The notes: a model not told the origin generated them from the letters alone. 64,000 bases of DNA from Paenibacillus sp. H1-7 (GCF_022354825.1 NZ_CP031168.1:993501-1057500), one strand, 5' to 3'. Positions 1 through 9,174 are shown, counted from the stretch's first letter. A program made the numbers and translations.

Positions 1-2049
1 GCCGGTCGTAATCAGAGAGCAAGACTACTCTTCGTCGCCCATCGCGAGGAAATCCTGAAGCAAAGTCTGGATACATTCCGGTTTATCTTGAAGGATCTAA
101 ATTTCGGAGAGCTTCATGTTGGGAGTAATCAAGCCGATTCCATTGATCATCTGTTTATTAGTATTCAAAGTTTTAATACATTAAAGCTTGCTGAAATAAC
201 AACTCCAGATTTTTATGATTATATCATCATTGATGAATTTCACCATGCCGCGGCGCCTTCTTATCAAAAGCTTATGTCTTATTACCAGCCTCAGATATTA
301 TTAGGGTTAACAGCCACTCCTGAGCGGATGGATGGAAAAGATGTATTGCACTATTTTAATGACACCATCGCGGCAGAAATTCGCTTAACGGATGCGATTG
401 ATCGGAAGTTGCTTTGTCCCTTTCATTATTTTGGTGTGACAGATAGTGTTGATTTATCTCAAGTCAAATGGACAAGGCGTGGTTACGATCTCAATGAGCT
501 CGAGAACTTATACACCCATAATAAAATTCGGGTAAGTCAAATTATAAATAGCTTAAAAAAATATGTAACAGATTTGGATGATATGAAAGCACTTGGATTT
601 TGCGTGAGTGTGGATCATGCCCTCTATATGGCTAAGGTTTTCAATGAGTCGGGGATAGCTGCTATTGCACTGCATGGAAAGTCTAGCGATGAGGAGCGTA
701 GTTCTGCAAAGGGTAGATTAGTTTCAGGTGATATCAAGGTGATCTTCGTTGTCGATCTGTACAATGAAGGGGTAGACATACCGGAGATCAACACGATCTT
801 ATTCTTGCGTCCTACAGAGAGCTTGACCGTATTCTTACAGCAGCTTGGTCGAGGGCTTCGCTTGGCAGACGGAAAAGAATGCTTAACGGTTCTTGATTTT
901 ATTGGACAAGCGCAAAAAGAATATAATTTCCAAGAGAAATTTAGAGCTATACTTGGCAAAACAAAGCATTCCGTTCAGCACTACGTCGAGCACGGGTTTT
1001 CCAGCCTACCACGCGGAAGCTTCATTCAGCTTGAGAAACAGGCTAAAGAATACATCCTAAGAAATCTGAAGCAAACCACAATTAATAGGAAGAGTCTGGT
1101 TGTTAAGTTAAAATATTTTGCAGAAGATACTGGATTAAGTTTAACACTAGAAAATTTCATTCGATATCACGGAATGAGTCAATATGATTTCTACGGTGGA
1201 CGTAATGGAAATCGAACATTCCGAGGGTTGATGGTTGAAGCGGGTTTAATCGAGCCATTTGAGTTTGTGAATAAGGAGTACCTGACAAAACGAATTCCGG
1301 CTTTGTTAAGCATGAACTCACGGAGACTTTTAGGCTTTTTAATCGAATATCTAGAGCAAGGGAAGCCCATACAAACAGAAGAAGAGCGTCTGATGTTGAA
1401 TATGTTTTATTATACGTTCTATCGGTCAGAACCGAAAAACCAAGGATATTTGGACATTGATCATGCTGTTCAGTCTATTGTTTCCTGCAAAATGTTTAAG
1501 GAAGAGATAATCGAAATACTTAAATATAACTACGCACATATTAACTTTGTCGATAAAAGGAACGAGTTTCCATACGATTGCCCCTTAGACCTACACTGTA
1601 CATACTCAACGGACCAAGTGCTGGCGGCCTTCGGCTTTTGGAATGAAGAAAAGGCTCCAGCTTTTCGTGAGGGCGTGAAGTATTTCGAGGATAAGGGGAC
1701 CGATATTTTCTTTATTACACTGAATAAATCCGAAAAAGACTTTTCCCCGTCAACTCAGTATGAAGATTACGCCATTAATGAACGTCTCTTTCATTGGCAA
1801 ACTCAGAGTCGTATTTCAGAAGAAACCAACACGGCCAAACGCTACATCCAACATAAACAGATGGGAAATAGAATTGCATTATTTGTCCGTGAATATAAAG
1901 AGGAGAATAACTTCACTTCTCCTTTTGTCTTCTTAGGAGAAGCCGAATATGTAAGGCACGAAGGGAATAAACCCATGAGTTTCGTTTGGAGATTGAAGGA
2001 AGAGATGCCTCCGGAATTGGTGCCAGCGGCAAATAAAGCAATCGGTTAG
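1..2049 (+). CDS. DEAD/DEAH-type SF2 helicase with C-terminal DUF3427 (5'-truncated by window edge)
   Basis: The frame is open from base 1, so the N-terminus lies outside the window; 682 residues are visible. The first codons encode a motif Ia-like stretch (ARLLFVAHREEIL). Then come the Walker B/DEAH-like box IIIDEFHH (about 225-250), motif III LGLTATPERMDG (about 300-340), and motif VI LGRGLRLADGKE (about 843-878). These mark a superfamily-2 helicase or type III restriction-like ATPase. The last 110 residues resemble DUF3427. In this family a phospholipase-D-like nuclease domain often precedes the helicase; here it would lie upstream and cannot be seen. Only 3 nt separate the gene from the Nudix gene, and the RADAR genes follow, so a role in nucleic-acid defence is likely by context. 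An internal TTG at 88 is not the real start. Confidence 0.88.
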   Translation, partial: AGRNQRARLLFVAHREEILKQSLDTFRFILKDLNFGELHVGSNQADSIDHLFISIQSFNTLKLAEITTPDFYDYIIIDEFHHAAAPSYQKLMSYYQPQILLGLTATPERMDGKDVLHYFNDTIAAEIRLTDAIDRKLLCPFHYFGVTDSVDLSQVKWTRRGYDLNELENLYTHNKIRVSQIINSLKKYVTDLDDMKALGFCVSVDHALYMAKVFNESGIAAIALHGKSSDEERSSAKGRLVSGDIKVIFVVDLYNEGVDIPEINTILFLRPTESLTVFLQQLGRGLRLADGKECLTVLDFIGQAQKEYNFQEKFRAILGKTKHSVQHYVEHGFSSLPRGSFIQLEKQAKEYILRNLKQTTINRKSLVVKLKYFAEDTGLSLTLENFIRYHGMSQYDFYGGRNGNRTFRGLMVEAGLIEPFEFVNKEYLTKRIPALLSMNSRRLLGFLIEYLEQGKPIQTEEERLMLNMFYYTFYRSEPKNQGYLDIDHAVQSIVSCKMFKEEIIEILKYNYAHINFVDKRNEFPYDCPLDLHCTYSTDQVLAAFGFWNEEKAPAFREGVKYFEDKGTDIFFITLNKSEKDFSPSTQYEDYAINERLFHWQTQSRISEETNTAKRYIQHKQMGNRIALFVREYKEENNFTSPFVFLGEAEYVRHEGNKPMSFVWRLKEEMPPELVPAANKAIG

Positions 2050-2052
2050 GAT

Positions 2053-2487
2053 GTGAAGGCGATGATTGAGGTAGCTGCAGCGATAATTGAAAACGAGCAT
2101 GGTCAGATTCTAATAGCTAAACGTAAGAAAGGTAAAGCCCAAGAAGGCTTGTGGGAGTTTCCAGGTGGCAAGATAGAGAATAATGAAACTGTTGAAGAAT
2201 GTCTCAAGCGAGAATTGCAAGAAGAAATGAATATTCAAATTCAACCGTATGAATCATTCGGTGTAAATGACCATTATTATGGACCGACACATATTCGGCT
2301 GTATGCGCATAAGGCAAAATATGTGGGTGGGGAATTGATATTAATTGATCATGACCAATGTGAATGGGTGTATTCGAAAGATCTGGAGGAGTATGAATTT
2401 GCTCCGGCTGATGTTAAGTTTGTAGAGATACTTACAGGATATTTGAAAGAAACCGCGGATAAAAAATCAAGTATTATTGAGGAATAA
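2053..2487 (+). CDS. Nudix hydrolase, MutT-like (deoxy)nucleoside triphosphate pyrophosphohydrolase
   Basis: A 144-residue protein (141 if it starts at the ATG at 2062, which is better spaced from the AGGATG ribosome site at 2048-2053). It carries a complete Nudix box, GGKIENNETVEEC...RELQEEM, matching G-x5-E-x7-RE-x2-EE. The opening EVAAAIIE and the WEFPGGK strand are typical of MutT/CTP pyrophosphohydrolases, which hydrolyse non-canonical or damaged (d)NTPs to monophosphates. The gene begins 3 nt after the helicase stop, so the two are probably translationally coupled. It lies 56 nt before rdrA with no obvious terminator between. Hydrolysis of deaminated nucleotides such as ITP would fit RADAR, but that is inference; linkage to the helicase is equally possible. 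Confidence 0.88.
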   Translation: MKAMIEVAAAIIENEHGQILIAKRKKGKAQEGLWEFPGGKIENNETVEECLKRELQEEMNIQIQPYESFGVNDHYYGPTHIRLYAHKAKYVGGELILIDHDQCEWVYSKDLEEYEFAPADVKFVEILTGYLKETADKKSSIIEE

Positions 2488-2526
2488 AACAAGTGTGCAG
2501 GTGACAAAAGTAGGGACTCTTATATA

Positions 2527-2550
2527 GGAGGCGCGAATGAGTAATGAATA
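2527..2550 (+). promoter_or_regulatory. Ribosome site and 4-codon mini-ORF overlapping the rdrA start
   Basis: A strong AGGAGG (2527-2532) is best spaced for an ATG at 2536, which opens only a four-codon frame (ATG AGT AAT GAA TAG, ending 2550). The long rdrA frame starts at the ATG at 2544, inside this mini-ORF, or possibly at 2571. The arrangement could lower RdrA translation or couple it to termination and re-initiation. Confidence 0.5.
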
Positions 2551-5372
2551 GGAAGGATGCAGAAAGAACAATGGAAGACGAAGTAATCATAGGTGCAAGA
2601 GCTCTAGGTGAGCAAATAGTTAAAATCATGCCAACTTATCAAGTAATGCTCAAACAATTAAAAGAGATTAGGGAATATGCTGCAAAGTCTGAAAACAAAG
2701 ATAGAAAACAAAGTACTAGAAAGCAGGACATTAATAATACAATCGGAATTTTTGGACAAAGAGGCACAGGGAAGTCATCGGCGCTCTATACTTTGCGAGA
2801 AGAATTAGAGAAAAGCCAAGAAAACATTTTGCTGCCTCTAATTGAACCGGATAATTTTGGGGAAAATACTAAGATAATCGGCTCTATAGTAGGATTTCTA
2901 CAAGCTGAGGGAAACAAGCTATTGAAAGATTTGGAGAGGCTACAGCCAAACTCGAATACTCCTAGATGCCTAAATAATAACAGATACTACAATAACGGAA
3001 TATTAATACCTAATAATCCACTAAAACATATTATTAGCGAAACGATTGAGTTTCACTTATATACCGAGAGTCAATATCGTAGCGTGCTAAGCCATCATTA
3101 TGAAGACTTGGCGACTCATATTAAGAAATCATCTAGATTACTAATTCCTGATATTGCCTTCAAAAATAAGCTGAATGAACTAATTGATGAAATTGTGTGT
3201 GTGAAGAAGGCATTAAACAAATGTGAAGAGACAGTACTGATCTATATATTTATCGATGATATCGACTTGAAAACTTCCAAGACAAGAGAATTGATGGATG
3301 CACTCTTGCAGTATACGAATCACCCTAATATCGTGACGGTGCTGTCTGGTGACTATGATATTTTGAAGGAGTCGCTGACCTTGGCATTACTTGCTGACGA
3401 GCCGTTACGAGAAGTCGGCCTGATCGCTCGCGATTCTTTGAAGTTAAGTGAGGGGAAGGCACTCACTATTTTAGAACGTAAGGCGGATCTGGCTCATGAA
3501 TATTTGAAAAAAATTATTCCTTCGGCAAGACGGCATCAGTTAATCAAATGGAATGAGGAGACGATCCCTTATTTTGCATTTGGCAAAGCTACATTGCTGA
3601 GTCAGCTTGCAAAGTTGATGGGTGAGCAATCAATTTTCAGTTATAGGGAAATAAAGACTATAACTGAAAATGACAGAGAGACTTCCCGTGAAGGCACTTT
3701 GCCCATTAAAAAGAGTTATACAATTTTTGATGAAAGACCACGTGGGATTGTTTATGCCTACTATCATTTGGTACAGCTCCTTAGAGTGAGCGAAGACCAA
3801 CCTAGCGAGGAAGATAAATTCAGTTATGTTAAGGTTTTTGTCGATACATTAATCCTTTCTAATAACAAGCTGATGGAGCAACAAGAATTGATTTTTGAAC
3901 AGTTTCTGCGCTGGGGAAGCGATGTGAAAAGTTCTTTCATTGATTACTCAGTTCTGGTTTCTATGGAAACCAATTTAACTTTGAAATTGCTGATTATCGG
4001 GGAAATGATAAGATATCTTTTGCAAGATATTAAGTATGATCCCAGCGCATATGGTCAATTAATAGATCGATTATTTAGTAGCTTGGTTCGTTCAAAAGCT
4101 GATGAATTTGCAAATAAAGATCATAAGTTTGATCCTAAACGATGGAATTATTTGCAGTTATATCACATGATTCGGGGACTGGTTCTTTATACGGATCTTC
4201 GCTCAGCAATGTTAATTCTGGAGTTTTTATCCGAGTCTTCATTTGATACTTTCTATTATGAGTATATAAATGATACAGCAAAAGATCAGAAGGATCGATT
4301 TGCAGTACTTCAGATGGCAAAATTAATTGAGCAATATCCGTACGTACTAGAGCAGCTTTATAGCAAGTCCCATATTGAGAAAGTTGCAGAGGTGAATTTT
4401 ACTCTGAATACGTTGGAAGAATTGTGTACTGTAAACCCAGAGTTCGAGAAGACCAAGCAAATGTTTCAAGGAGTGTTGCGTAATTTAGTTCCAAGAAATC
4501 TAATAAACCAACTAAATGATGATGAGAATATCAATATTAAAAAGGATTTATTAATAAATAAGTTAACCATGATTAGAAAAAACAAACAGCTTAGTTTTGA
4601 GCAAGATGTTGCAGGGGATCTCCCTGGAAAAGTTGCAACAACTGCTCAGGATAAATTTCGTGACTTTGCTCGTACGTTGATTCGTTTAATTGATTGGTTG
4701 TCTAGTCATCAAAGCAATAATGTTCCAGACAGTGTATTGCAGACAATAGAATTACATTTGGAGAAGTTTAGCAATCATATATTTCAAAAACTTCAGTCAA
4801 ATCGTATTGAAATTGATATTTGCTTTGAACAAAATATTGAGGTTTTCAAAAAATTTCTCGATAATCCTGCTGGCTATAATACAAAATATAATTCATGTAA
4901 ATATTTCGTTCGCAGAACATTGGATATAATTGAAGGAAATAGTAAAGTGTCCGAAAACATTACGTACGTGGTAGATTTTGATTCTTATAAAAAGATGTTA
5001 TCGACAGTAAAATCATTAGCGCAAAACAATTATGTTTGGTACGGACAAAAAGAAGCTAAGGAGTTTCTTGTTTTGTTGAACAATAGCTCCTTAATTGGGG
5101 AGTATTACGTGAATGAAAATGACGAAAAGCAATCATTATTTGAAGGAAATGATAAATTTATCTTAGAGTTATACTATGCGTATATTACAAGCACTCAAAA
5201 ATTCCTAGAAGATGAGGAATATGAGAAATCAAAGCGTTTCATCAAAGGACGCTTGGATGAAGCATATGAGAAAGTCCGGAATCGGACTGAAGCTGAGCTC
5301 AGGGAGTTTAATCTGCGCTTAGAAGATGCCGAAGAGGAAGCTAGCGGTGAGACAGATGCTGGACAAAATTAA
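2544..5372 (+). CDS. rdrA: RADAR system ATPase RdrA
   Basis: A 942-residue P-loop ATPase. Walker A is GQRGTGKSS at residues 71-79 and Walker B is YIFIDDID at about 234-241, followed by VLSGDYD (about 266-272), a STAND/KAP-like sensor region. The long helical C-terminal part has no motif I recognise. Length, motif placement and the immediately downstream giant adenosine deaminase match the RADAR anti-phage system, in which RdrA senses infection and works with RdrB in a very large complex. RdrB starts inside the 3' end of this gene, which implies translational coupling. The start at 2544 is uncertain because the best ribosome site serves a 4-codon frame. The gene is markedly AT-rich compared with the catabolic genes after 18 kb, consistent with horizontal acquisition. 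Confidence 0.9.
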   Translation: MNRKDAERTMEDEVIIGARALGEQIVKIMPTYQVMLKQLKEIREYAAKSENKDRKQSTRKQDINNTIGIFGQRGTGKSSALYTLREELEKSQENILLPLIEPDNFGENTKIIGSIVGFLQAEGNKLLKDLERLQPNSNTPRCLNNNRYYNNGILIPNNPLKHIISETIEFHLYTESQYRSVLSHHYEDLATHIKKSSRLLIPDIAFKNKLNELIDEIVCVKKALNKCEETVLIYIFIDDIDLKTSKTRELMDALLQYTNHPNIVTVLSGDYDILKESLTLALLADEPLREVGLIARDSLKLSEGKALTILERKADLAHEYLKKIIPSARRHQLIKWNEETIPYFAFGKATLLSQLAKLMGEQSIFSYREIKTITENDRETSREGTLPIKKSYTIFDERPRGIVYAYYHLVQLLRVSEDQPSEEDKFSYVKVFVDTLILSNNKLMEQQELIFEQFLRWGSDVKSSFIDYSVLVSMETNLTLKLLIIGEMIRYLLQDIKYDPSAYGQLIDRLFSSLVRSKADEFANKDHKFDPKRWNYLQLYHMIRGLVLYTDLRSAMLILEFLSESSFDTFYYEYINDTAKDQKDRFAVLQMAKLIEQYPYVLEQLYSKSHIEKVAEVNFTLNTLEELCTVNPEFEKTKQMFQGVLRNLVPRNLINQLNDDENINIKKDLLINKLTMIRKNKQLSFEQDVAGDLPGKVATTAQDKFRDFARTLIRLIDWLSSHQSNNVPDSVLQTIELHLEKFSNHIFQKLQSNRIEIDICFEQNIEVFKKFLDNPAGYNTKYNSCKYFVRRTLDIIEGNSKVSENITYVVDFDSYKKMLSTVKSLAQNNYVWYGQKEAKEFLVLLNNSSLIGEYYVNENDEKQSLFEGNDKFILELYYAYITSTQKFLEDEEYEKSKRFIKGRLDEAYEKVRNRTEAELREFNLRLEDAEEEASGETDAGQN

Positions 5373-8160
5373 CCTACTTATAAATGTTTCCCTTTTTCCG
5401 TTTCAGAATCTAAGATTTTTCGGTCAGCATGAGATTTTGCAAGTACTGGAATATGAAGGAGCAGGCGAAGAGGCAAAAGAAAAGCGTAAGCAAGCACGAA
5501 AACAAATGCAGCGAAAGCTGCATGATGAGATTCTGCGTAAAGCCAAACCGAATAGCTTGGATGAAATTAATCTCATGCTTCAGAAGTTCTATCCGATGTT
5601 ATGTAGCGAGAGAGATGCTCAGCGACATGGTTTTGCACATAATCCTGTTGGTACAGGACAACCTCACATCGAAAAAAAGTTATACCAGCATTACTTCCAG
5701 GTTATGGATGAATATTCCGAAGCGTTGATTTCATATCGGGATGGGGATGTTATTTTCAAATATTGGAAGAATGATGCGAATGGACATAAACGCTGGCGGT
5801 TCATTGATTTTATGGATCAATATAAAGACCAGGATAAAGTGCATTTTTTCCATGCAATCAGCCGTTTTATCCCGCTCGATTTAATAGTGGCATTGCATCA
5901 TTCCAAAAACAATATTCATGATCCCGTGCAGCTTCATGAGTTTTACCAGCATATCAATCTTGCAGATGCCCCGTTAGATGATCTGTTGAGAAGGGGTGTT
6001 GCCGAGAATCATATTCATGCATCGGCAGCGTTCAATTTCTCGATTTTATGGCAAATGGTAATGAATAACCTTTGTCCGCCCGACTATCTTAAGAAGTTTG
6101 AACCGAATCATCTGGCTGCTTCGTTAGAAGTACAGGAGTATATTTTGACAGCACGATTGCTGCGTTTGGTACTTGCTCTCTATTTGAAGGATCAAGAGCC
6201 AAGCTTAACTGATCCTACCTCTTCCCCTAACCCTCAACCTAGAACGCCTTTATTTGAATGGCTGAAGTCTAATTTTGAGGAGGATTCGGAAACACAAAAG
6301 CTACTGCTAGATTTGGTTCGTAGTCAGGACAATCTATTTGCTCCATTAGAGAAGCTTAAAGAAGCGCTTGATCGGATTCAAATTTATTTTATCAATGAAG
6401 AAGAAAAGTCATCGATCGACTTTGTAAATACAATCTTCCCTGAACATCGCCATATTAAGACTTATGGTGAAAATATTTTTTTGCACAAAGCTATTTCATA
6501 TAAGCGACAAATCGAGGGCGATTCTAAGCTAGACCCAAACTTTGAGCAGTTCTTTCGTGTGTTCTTCAAGTATATCTCGATCAAAAATGAGTTTTATCAG
6601 CAAGTGACGCAACCTACAATTATGCATGGTCTTGATTTTTTTCGTGGGTATTTTGACCGGTCGACAGAGGGTATTTGGGATAAAGAAGACTATTTCACTA
6701 TGATGCTACGGACGCTGTTTCAGAATCGGTATTTGCGCAAGATTGAGCTACGAATTTCAATTAAAAACGATGAAGCGCTAAATCGTCGGAAGTTGCTGCA
6801 AATTCTAGAATCCTACCAGCAAATCCTGAAAGAAGACTATAAAGTGGAAGAAGACCCCAATGTGGAATTTCCACTAATCGGGATTGTTTATCATCTGATC
6901 AAGCGTCCAGACGACATGGAAAAGGATATTTCACTATATGATGAGGAACGAGACCATACATTAAAAGGACTTCATTTTGGCGAACATCAGGAGCAATATA
7001 TAAAGCAAGTCAAAATGATTCAGCAGCTTCGTAAAAATGTCCCGATGGTCATGAACTTTATAGTCGGACTAGATGCGGCAAGCCTTGAAAATAACACTCC
7101 TGTACAAGTGTTTGCACCCGTATTCGAAGAAGCGCGGGATAGTCAGTATGACTCATTACGGATTATTGATCCAGAAGGCAATATTTTACCGAGTCAAAGT
7201 TTGTTCTTTACTTTTCATGCAGGCGAAGAATTCCGGCATCTGAATTCAGGATTACGGCGTATGGATGAAGTGATTGACTATTGCAAGCTACATGCAGGTG
7301 ATCGCATCGGACATGGAATTGCACTAGGTGTGGATATTGAGGAATGGGTTCGTCGAAATCCGCTCGTAATTATACCTCGTGGTGAATATTTGGACAATCT
7401 GTTATGGACATGGGGAGTGTGCAGTCGCACAACAAAGCTTCATACAGAGACATTGGTATACTTGGAGAGACGAATTGATGAGATGGCGAGAAGTCTATTC
7501 GATGATCTAATTCCTGAAGGCGGGCTTCGAGTCCCCACACTGTATGAAGTTTACAAAAGGCGCTTCAAGCGAGTGGCATTCGAAGCAAAAATTTTAAATA
7601 ATCAAAAGCTAGATCGGAAAATAGATGAGGGGGGGATGAAGGAGGACGCCCGGAAATCGGTAGATAGGCTGTACGAATCCTATCACCAGGAAGATACTTT
7701 ACGTAAGCTGAATGAGCCGATCTACGTAATGATGAATGAGAATGAGCAAGTGATTGCCGCAGACATGCAAAACTACCTGATCCATAAGATTTCCAGCATT
7801 GGCATCGTAATAGAGGTTAATCCATCTTCGAACGAAGCGATTGGAGAGATTGACTCGATGTTCGGTAACCAGTTATTCAAAATTCAGTCTGCTGGAAATC
7901 GAGATCTGTCCAATATTCTAGTCAATGTGAACTCAGATGATCCAATGGTGTTCAATACCAACGTCAGCAACGAGTTGGTGTACATCTACTATGGGATGCT
8001 CGAGCAAGGAATAGGTCGTGAAGCTGCGTTGGATTGGATCGAAAAACTTCGAAAATCCGGGATGGATACTTCATTTATTAGAGGGATTCGAAGCCGTAAA
8101 GAATATCTGCGTATTCTCAAAATGACAATTCTGGCATTAAAGGATTCGTATTATTGCTAG
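5347..8160 (+). CDS. rdrB: RADAR system adenosine deaminase RdrB
   Basis: A protein of about 937 residues (944 from the ATG at 5326; 934 from the ATG at 5356). GTG 5347 has AGGAAG six bases upstream. It shows the metal-dependent adenosine deaminase signature in order: HIH in NHIHASAA (H codons at 6010 and 6016), FHAGEE (His codon 7216, Glu codon about 7225), the RIGHG metal His (7312), and NSDDP with the catalytic/metal Asp pair (7936, 7939). All expected zinc ligands are present, so the enzyme should be active. Ordinary adenosine deaminases are about 350 residues; the very long form with an inserted middle region is characteristic of RdrB, which deaminates adenosine or ATP and stops phage growth. 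It overlaps rdrA by about 26 nt and ends the operon. Confidence 0.92.
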   Translation: MRQMLDKINLLINVSLFPFQNLRFFGQHEILQVLEYEGAGEEAKEKRKQARKQMQRKLHDEILRKAKPNSLDEINLMLQKFYPMLCSERDAQRHGFAHNPVGTGQPHIEKKLYQHYFQVMDEYSEALISYRDGDVIFKYWKNDANGHKRWRFIDFMDQYKDQDKVHFFHAISRFIPLDLIVALHHSKNNIHDPVQLHEFYQHINLADAPLDDLLRRGVAENHIHASAAFNFSILWQMVMNNLCPPDYLKKFEPNHLAASLEVQEYILTARLLRLVLALYLKDQEPSLTDPTSSPNPQPRTPLFEWLKSNFEEDSETQKLLLDLVRSQDNLFAPLEKLKEALDRIQIYFINEEEKSSIDFVNTIFPEHRHIKTYGENIFLHKAISYKRQIEGDSKLDPNFEQFFRVFFKYISIKNEFYQQVTQPTIMHGLDFFRGYFDRSTEGIWDKEDYFTMMLRTLFQNRYLRKIELRISIKNDEALNRRKLLQILESYQQILKEDYKVEEDPNVEFPLIGIVYHLIKRPDDMEKDISLYDEERDHTLKGLHFGEHQEQYIKQVKMIQQLRKNVPMVMNFIVGLDAASLENNTPVQVFAPVFEEARDSQYDSLRIIDPEGNILPSQSLFFTFHAGEEFRHLNSGLRRMDEVIDYCKLHAGDRIGHGIALGVDIEEWVRRNPLVIIPRGEYLDNLLWTWGVCSRTTKLHTETLVYLERRIDEMARSLFDDLIPEGGLRVPTLYEVYKRRFKRVAFEAKILNNQKLDRKIDEGGMKEDARKSVDRLYESYHQEDTLRKLNEPIYVMMNENEQVIAADMQNYLIHKISSIGIVIEVNPSSNEAIGEIDSMFGNQLFKIQSAGNRDLSNILVNVNSDDPMVFNTNVSNELVYIYYGMLEQGIGREAALDWIEKLRKSGMDTSFIRGIRSRKEYLRILKMTILALKDSYYC

Positions 8161-8457
8161 GATTAAATTAGGAACACCAAGGATACATTAAAACATGCCG
8201 AAGTCCGAAAACCTGTATCGTAGGTTGTCGAACATATCGGTTTACTTGGGAGAATTGCATACACATACTGGTAGTACTGTGATCAAAACGACAATGTCTG
8301 GCAGGATTTCTGGTAGGGAATGAGCGATTCTGCAGTCCGCGGCGCATTGAAAATGAAATGCCTTCATTTTCAGAAAATTACTCAAACTCTTGATACACAA
8401 GGCTTTATTTCTTAGTTTTTCCTATCGCTCACCCGTTAAAAAATTACCATAATCCCC

Positions 8458-8490
8458 GAACCCACGCCCCGTTGGCGGTTCTCTTTTTTT
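8458..8490 (+). terminator. Probable rho-independent terminator downstream of RADAR
   Basis: GAACC-CAC-GCC pairs with GGC-GGTTC around the loop CCGTT, with a 3-nt bulge, followed by TCTTTTTTT. It lies 300 nt after rdrB with no gene between. Confidence 0.5.
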
Positions 8491-8619
8491 ACAGACAGTA
8501 AAAATTAAAACTGAAAAATGCGTTGTATAAGAAGAGTTCCTACTGTTTAATCCACTGGAATCGATGAGGTCTGGTTCGACTCTGTTGATTATGCAATCCT
8601 ATGTTGTTATTGTTGACAT

Positions 8620-8644
8620 CTTGTTGACGAACATCGTCAACAAG
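8620..8644. repeat. Perfect 11-bp inverted repeat, 3-nt spacer
   Basis: CTTGTTGACGA, ACA, then TCGTCAACAAG form a perfect dyad. A partial direct copy, TGTTGACATC, precedes it. There is no T-run, so an operator is more likely than a terminator. It lies about 270 bp upstream of the WYL-regulator remnant. Confidence 0.6.
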
Positions 8645-8678
8645 CAATAGAACTCAAACTAAAATAACAATATGCTAT

Positions 8679-8711
8679 GGTTAAAACCCTTATATATCAA
8701 GGGTTTTAACC
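8679..8711. repeat. Perfect 13-bp inverted repeat
   Basis: GGTTAAAACCCTT, a 7-nt ATATATC loop, then AAGGGTTTTAACC. It is strictly palindromic and AT-rich. It could be a recombinase or attachment site, a terminator, or an operator; the sequence alone does not decide. Confidence 0.6.
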
Positions 8712-8913
8712 AACTAACACAGAATCCAACCAATTCCCACATGTACCCGCATACGGTGCATTTGGAGAGCGTAGCGCTGCTGGTTCGAAATGAAACAGTT
8801 ACCGAAACACCTTGTTAATACAGGATTTTTTCAATGAAACAGCAAGTTGAAATGGTAATACAGGAGAAATTTTTTAGCCATTGGTGTAAAGTTGGTATAA
8901 AAGTGTAACACAA

Positions 8914-9162
8914 ATGAACCAAAATCAGCGGGATCCTTCGGCAGTAGCTCGTTATATTAAAGAGGAAGAAATGTTCGTAAAACCTAAGATAAAGGATCTG
9001 CCTGATGGGAGCCTGATGGTTGAAGTTACCCTTAATCACGATAGGGAGTTTCTTAACTGGGTATACCAGTATGGTCCTAACGCAGAAATTTTGGAGCCAA
9101 AATCATATAGGAAAACCATGAAAGAACAATTGCAGGCATGGATGAATATTTACAATGGATAA
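8914..9162 (+). pseudogene. C-terminal remnant of a WYL-domain transcriptional regulator
   Basis: An 82-codon frame whose second half, EFLNWVYQYGPNAEILEP followed by YRKTMKEQLQAW, looks like the C-terminal (WCX) end of YafY/DeoR-type WYL regulators. The HTH and the WYL domain itself are absent, and stop codons lie just upstream in frame (TAA at 8887). WYL regulators commonly control phage-defence islands, so this may be the decayed controller of the neighbouring systems. A shared hairpin terminator follows at 9175. Expression as a stand-alone small protein cannot be excluded. Confidence 0.6.
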
Positions 9163-9174
9163 TTAGGATAAGAG

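Larger units (their letters stand above)
8161..8913 (+). other. Intergenic region after RADAR
   Basis: This 753-bp stretch has no recognisable gene. It holds a probable terminator (8458-8490) and two strong dyads (8620-8644 and 8679-8711), each listed separately. A 42-codon frame, 8195-8323, opens with ATG after a poorly spaced AAGGAT; it has no recognisable product and is probably chance. The segment may mark the edge of the RADAR cassette. Confidence 0.5.

Noticed and set aside
8195..8323. 42-codon frame just after rdrB, possible third RADAR gene
   Set aside because: Weak ribosome-site spacing, no membrane segment or known motif, and no resemblance to accessory RADAR proteins I know of.
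8765..8800. GGTTCGAA stretch resembling a tRNA T-loop
   Set aside because: No acceptor stem, anticodon arm or matching T-stem could be folded around it.
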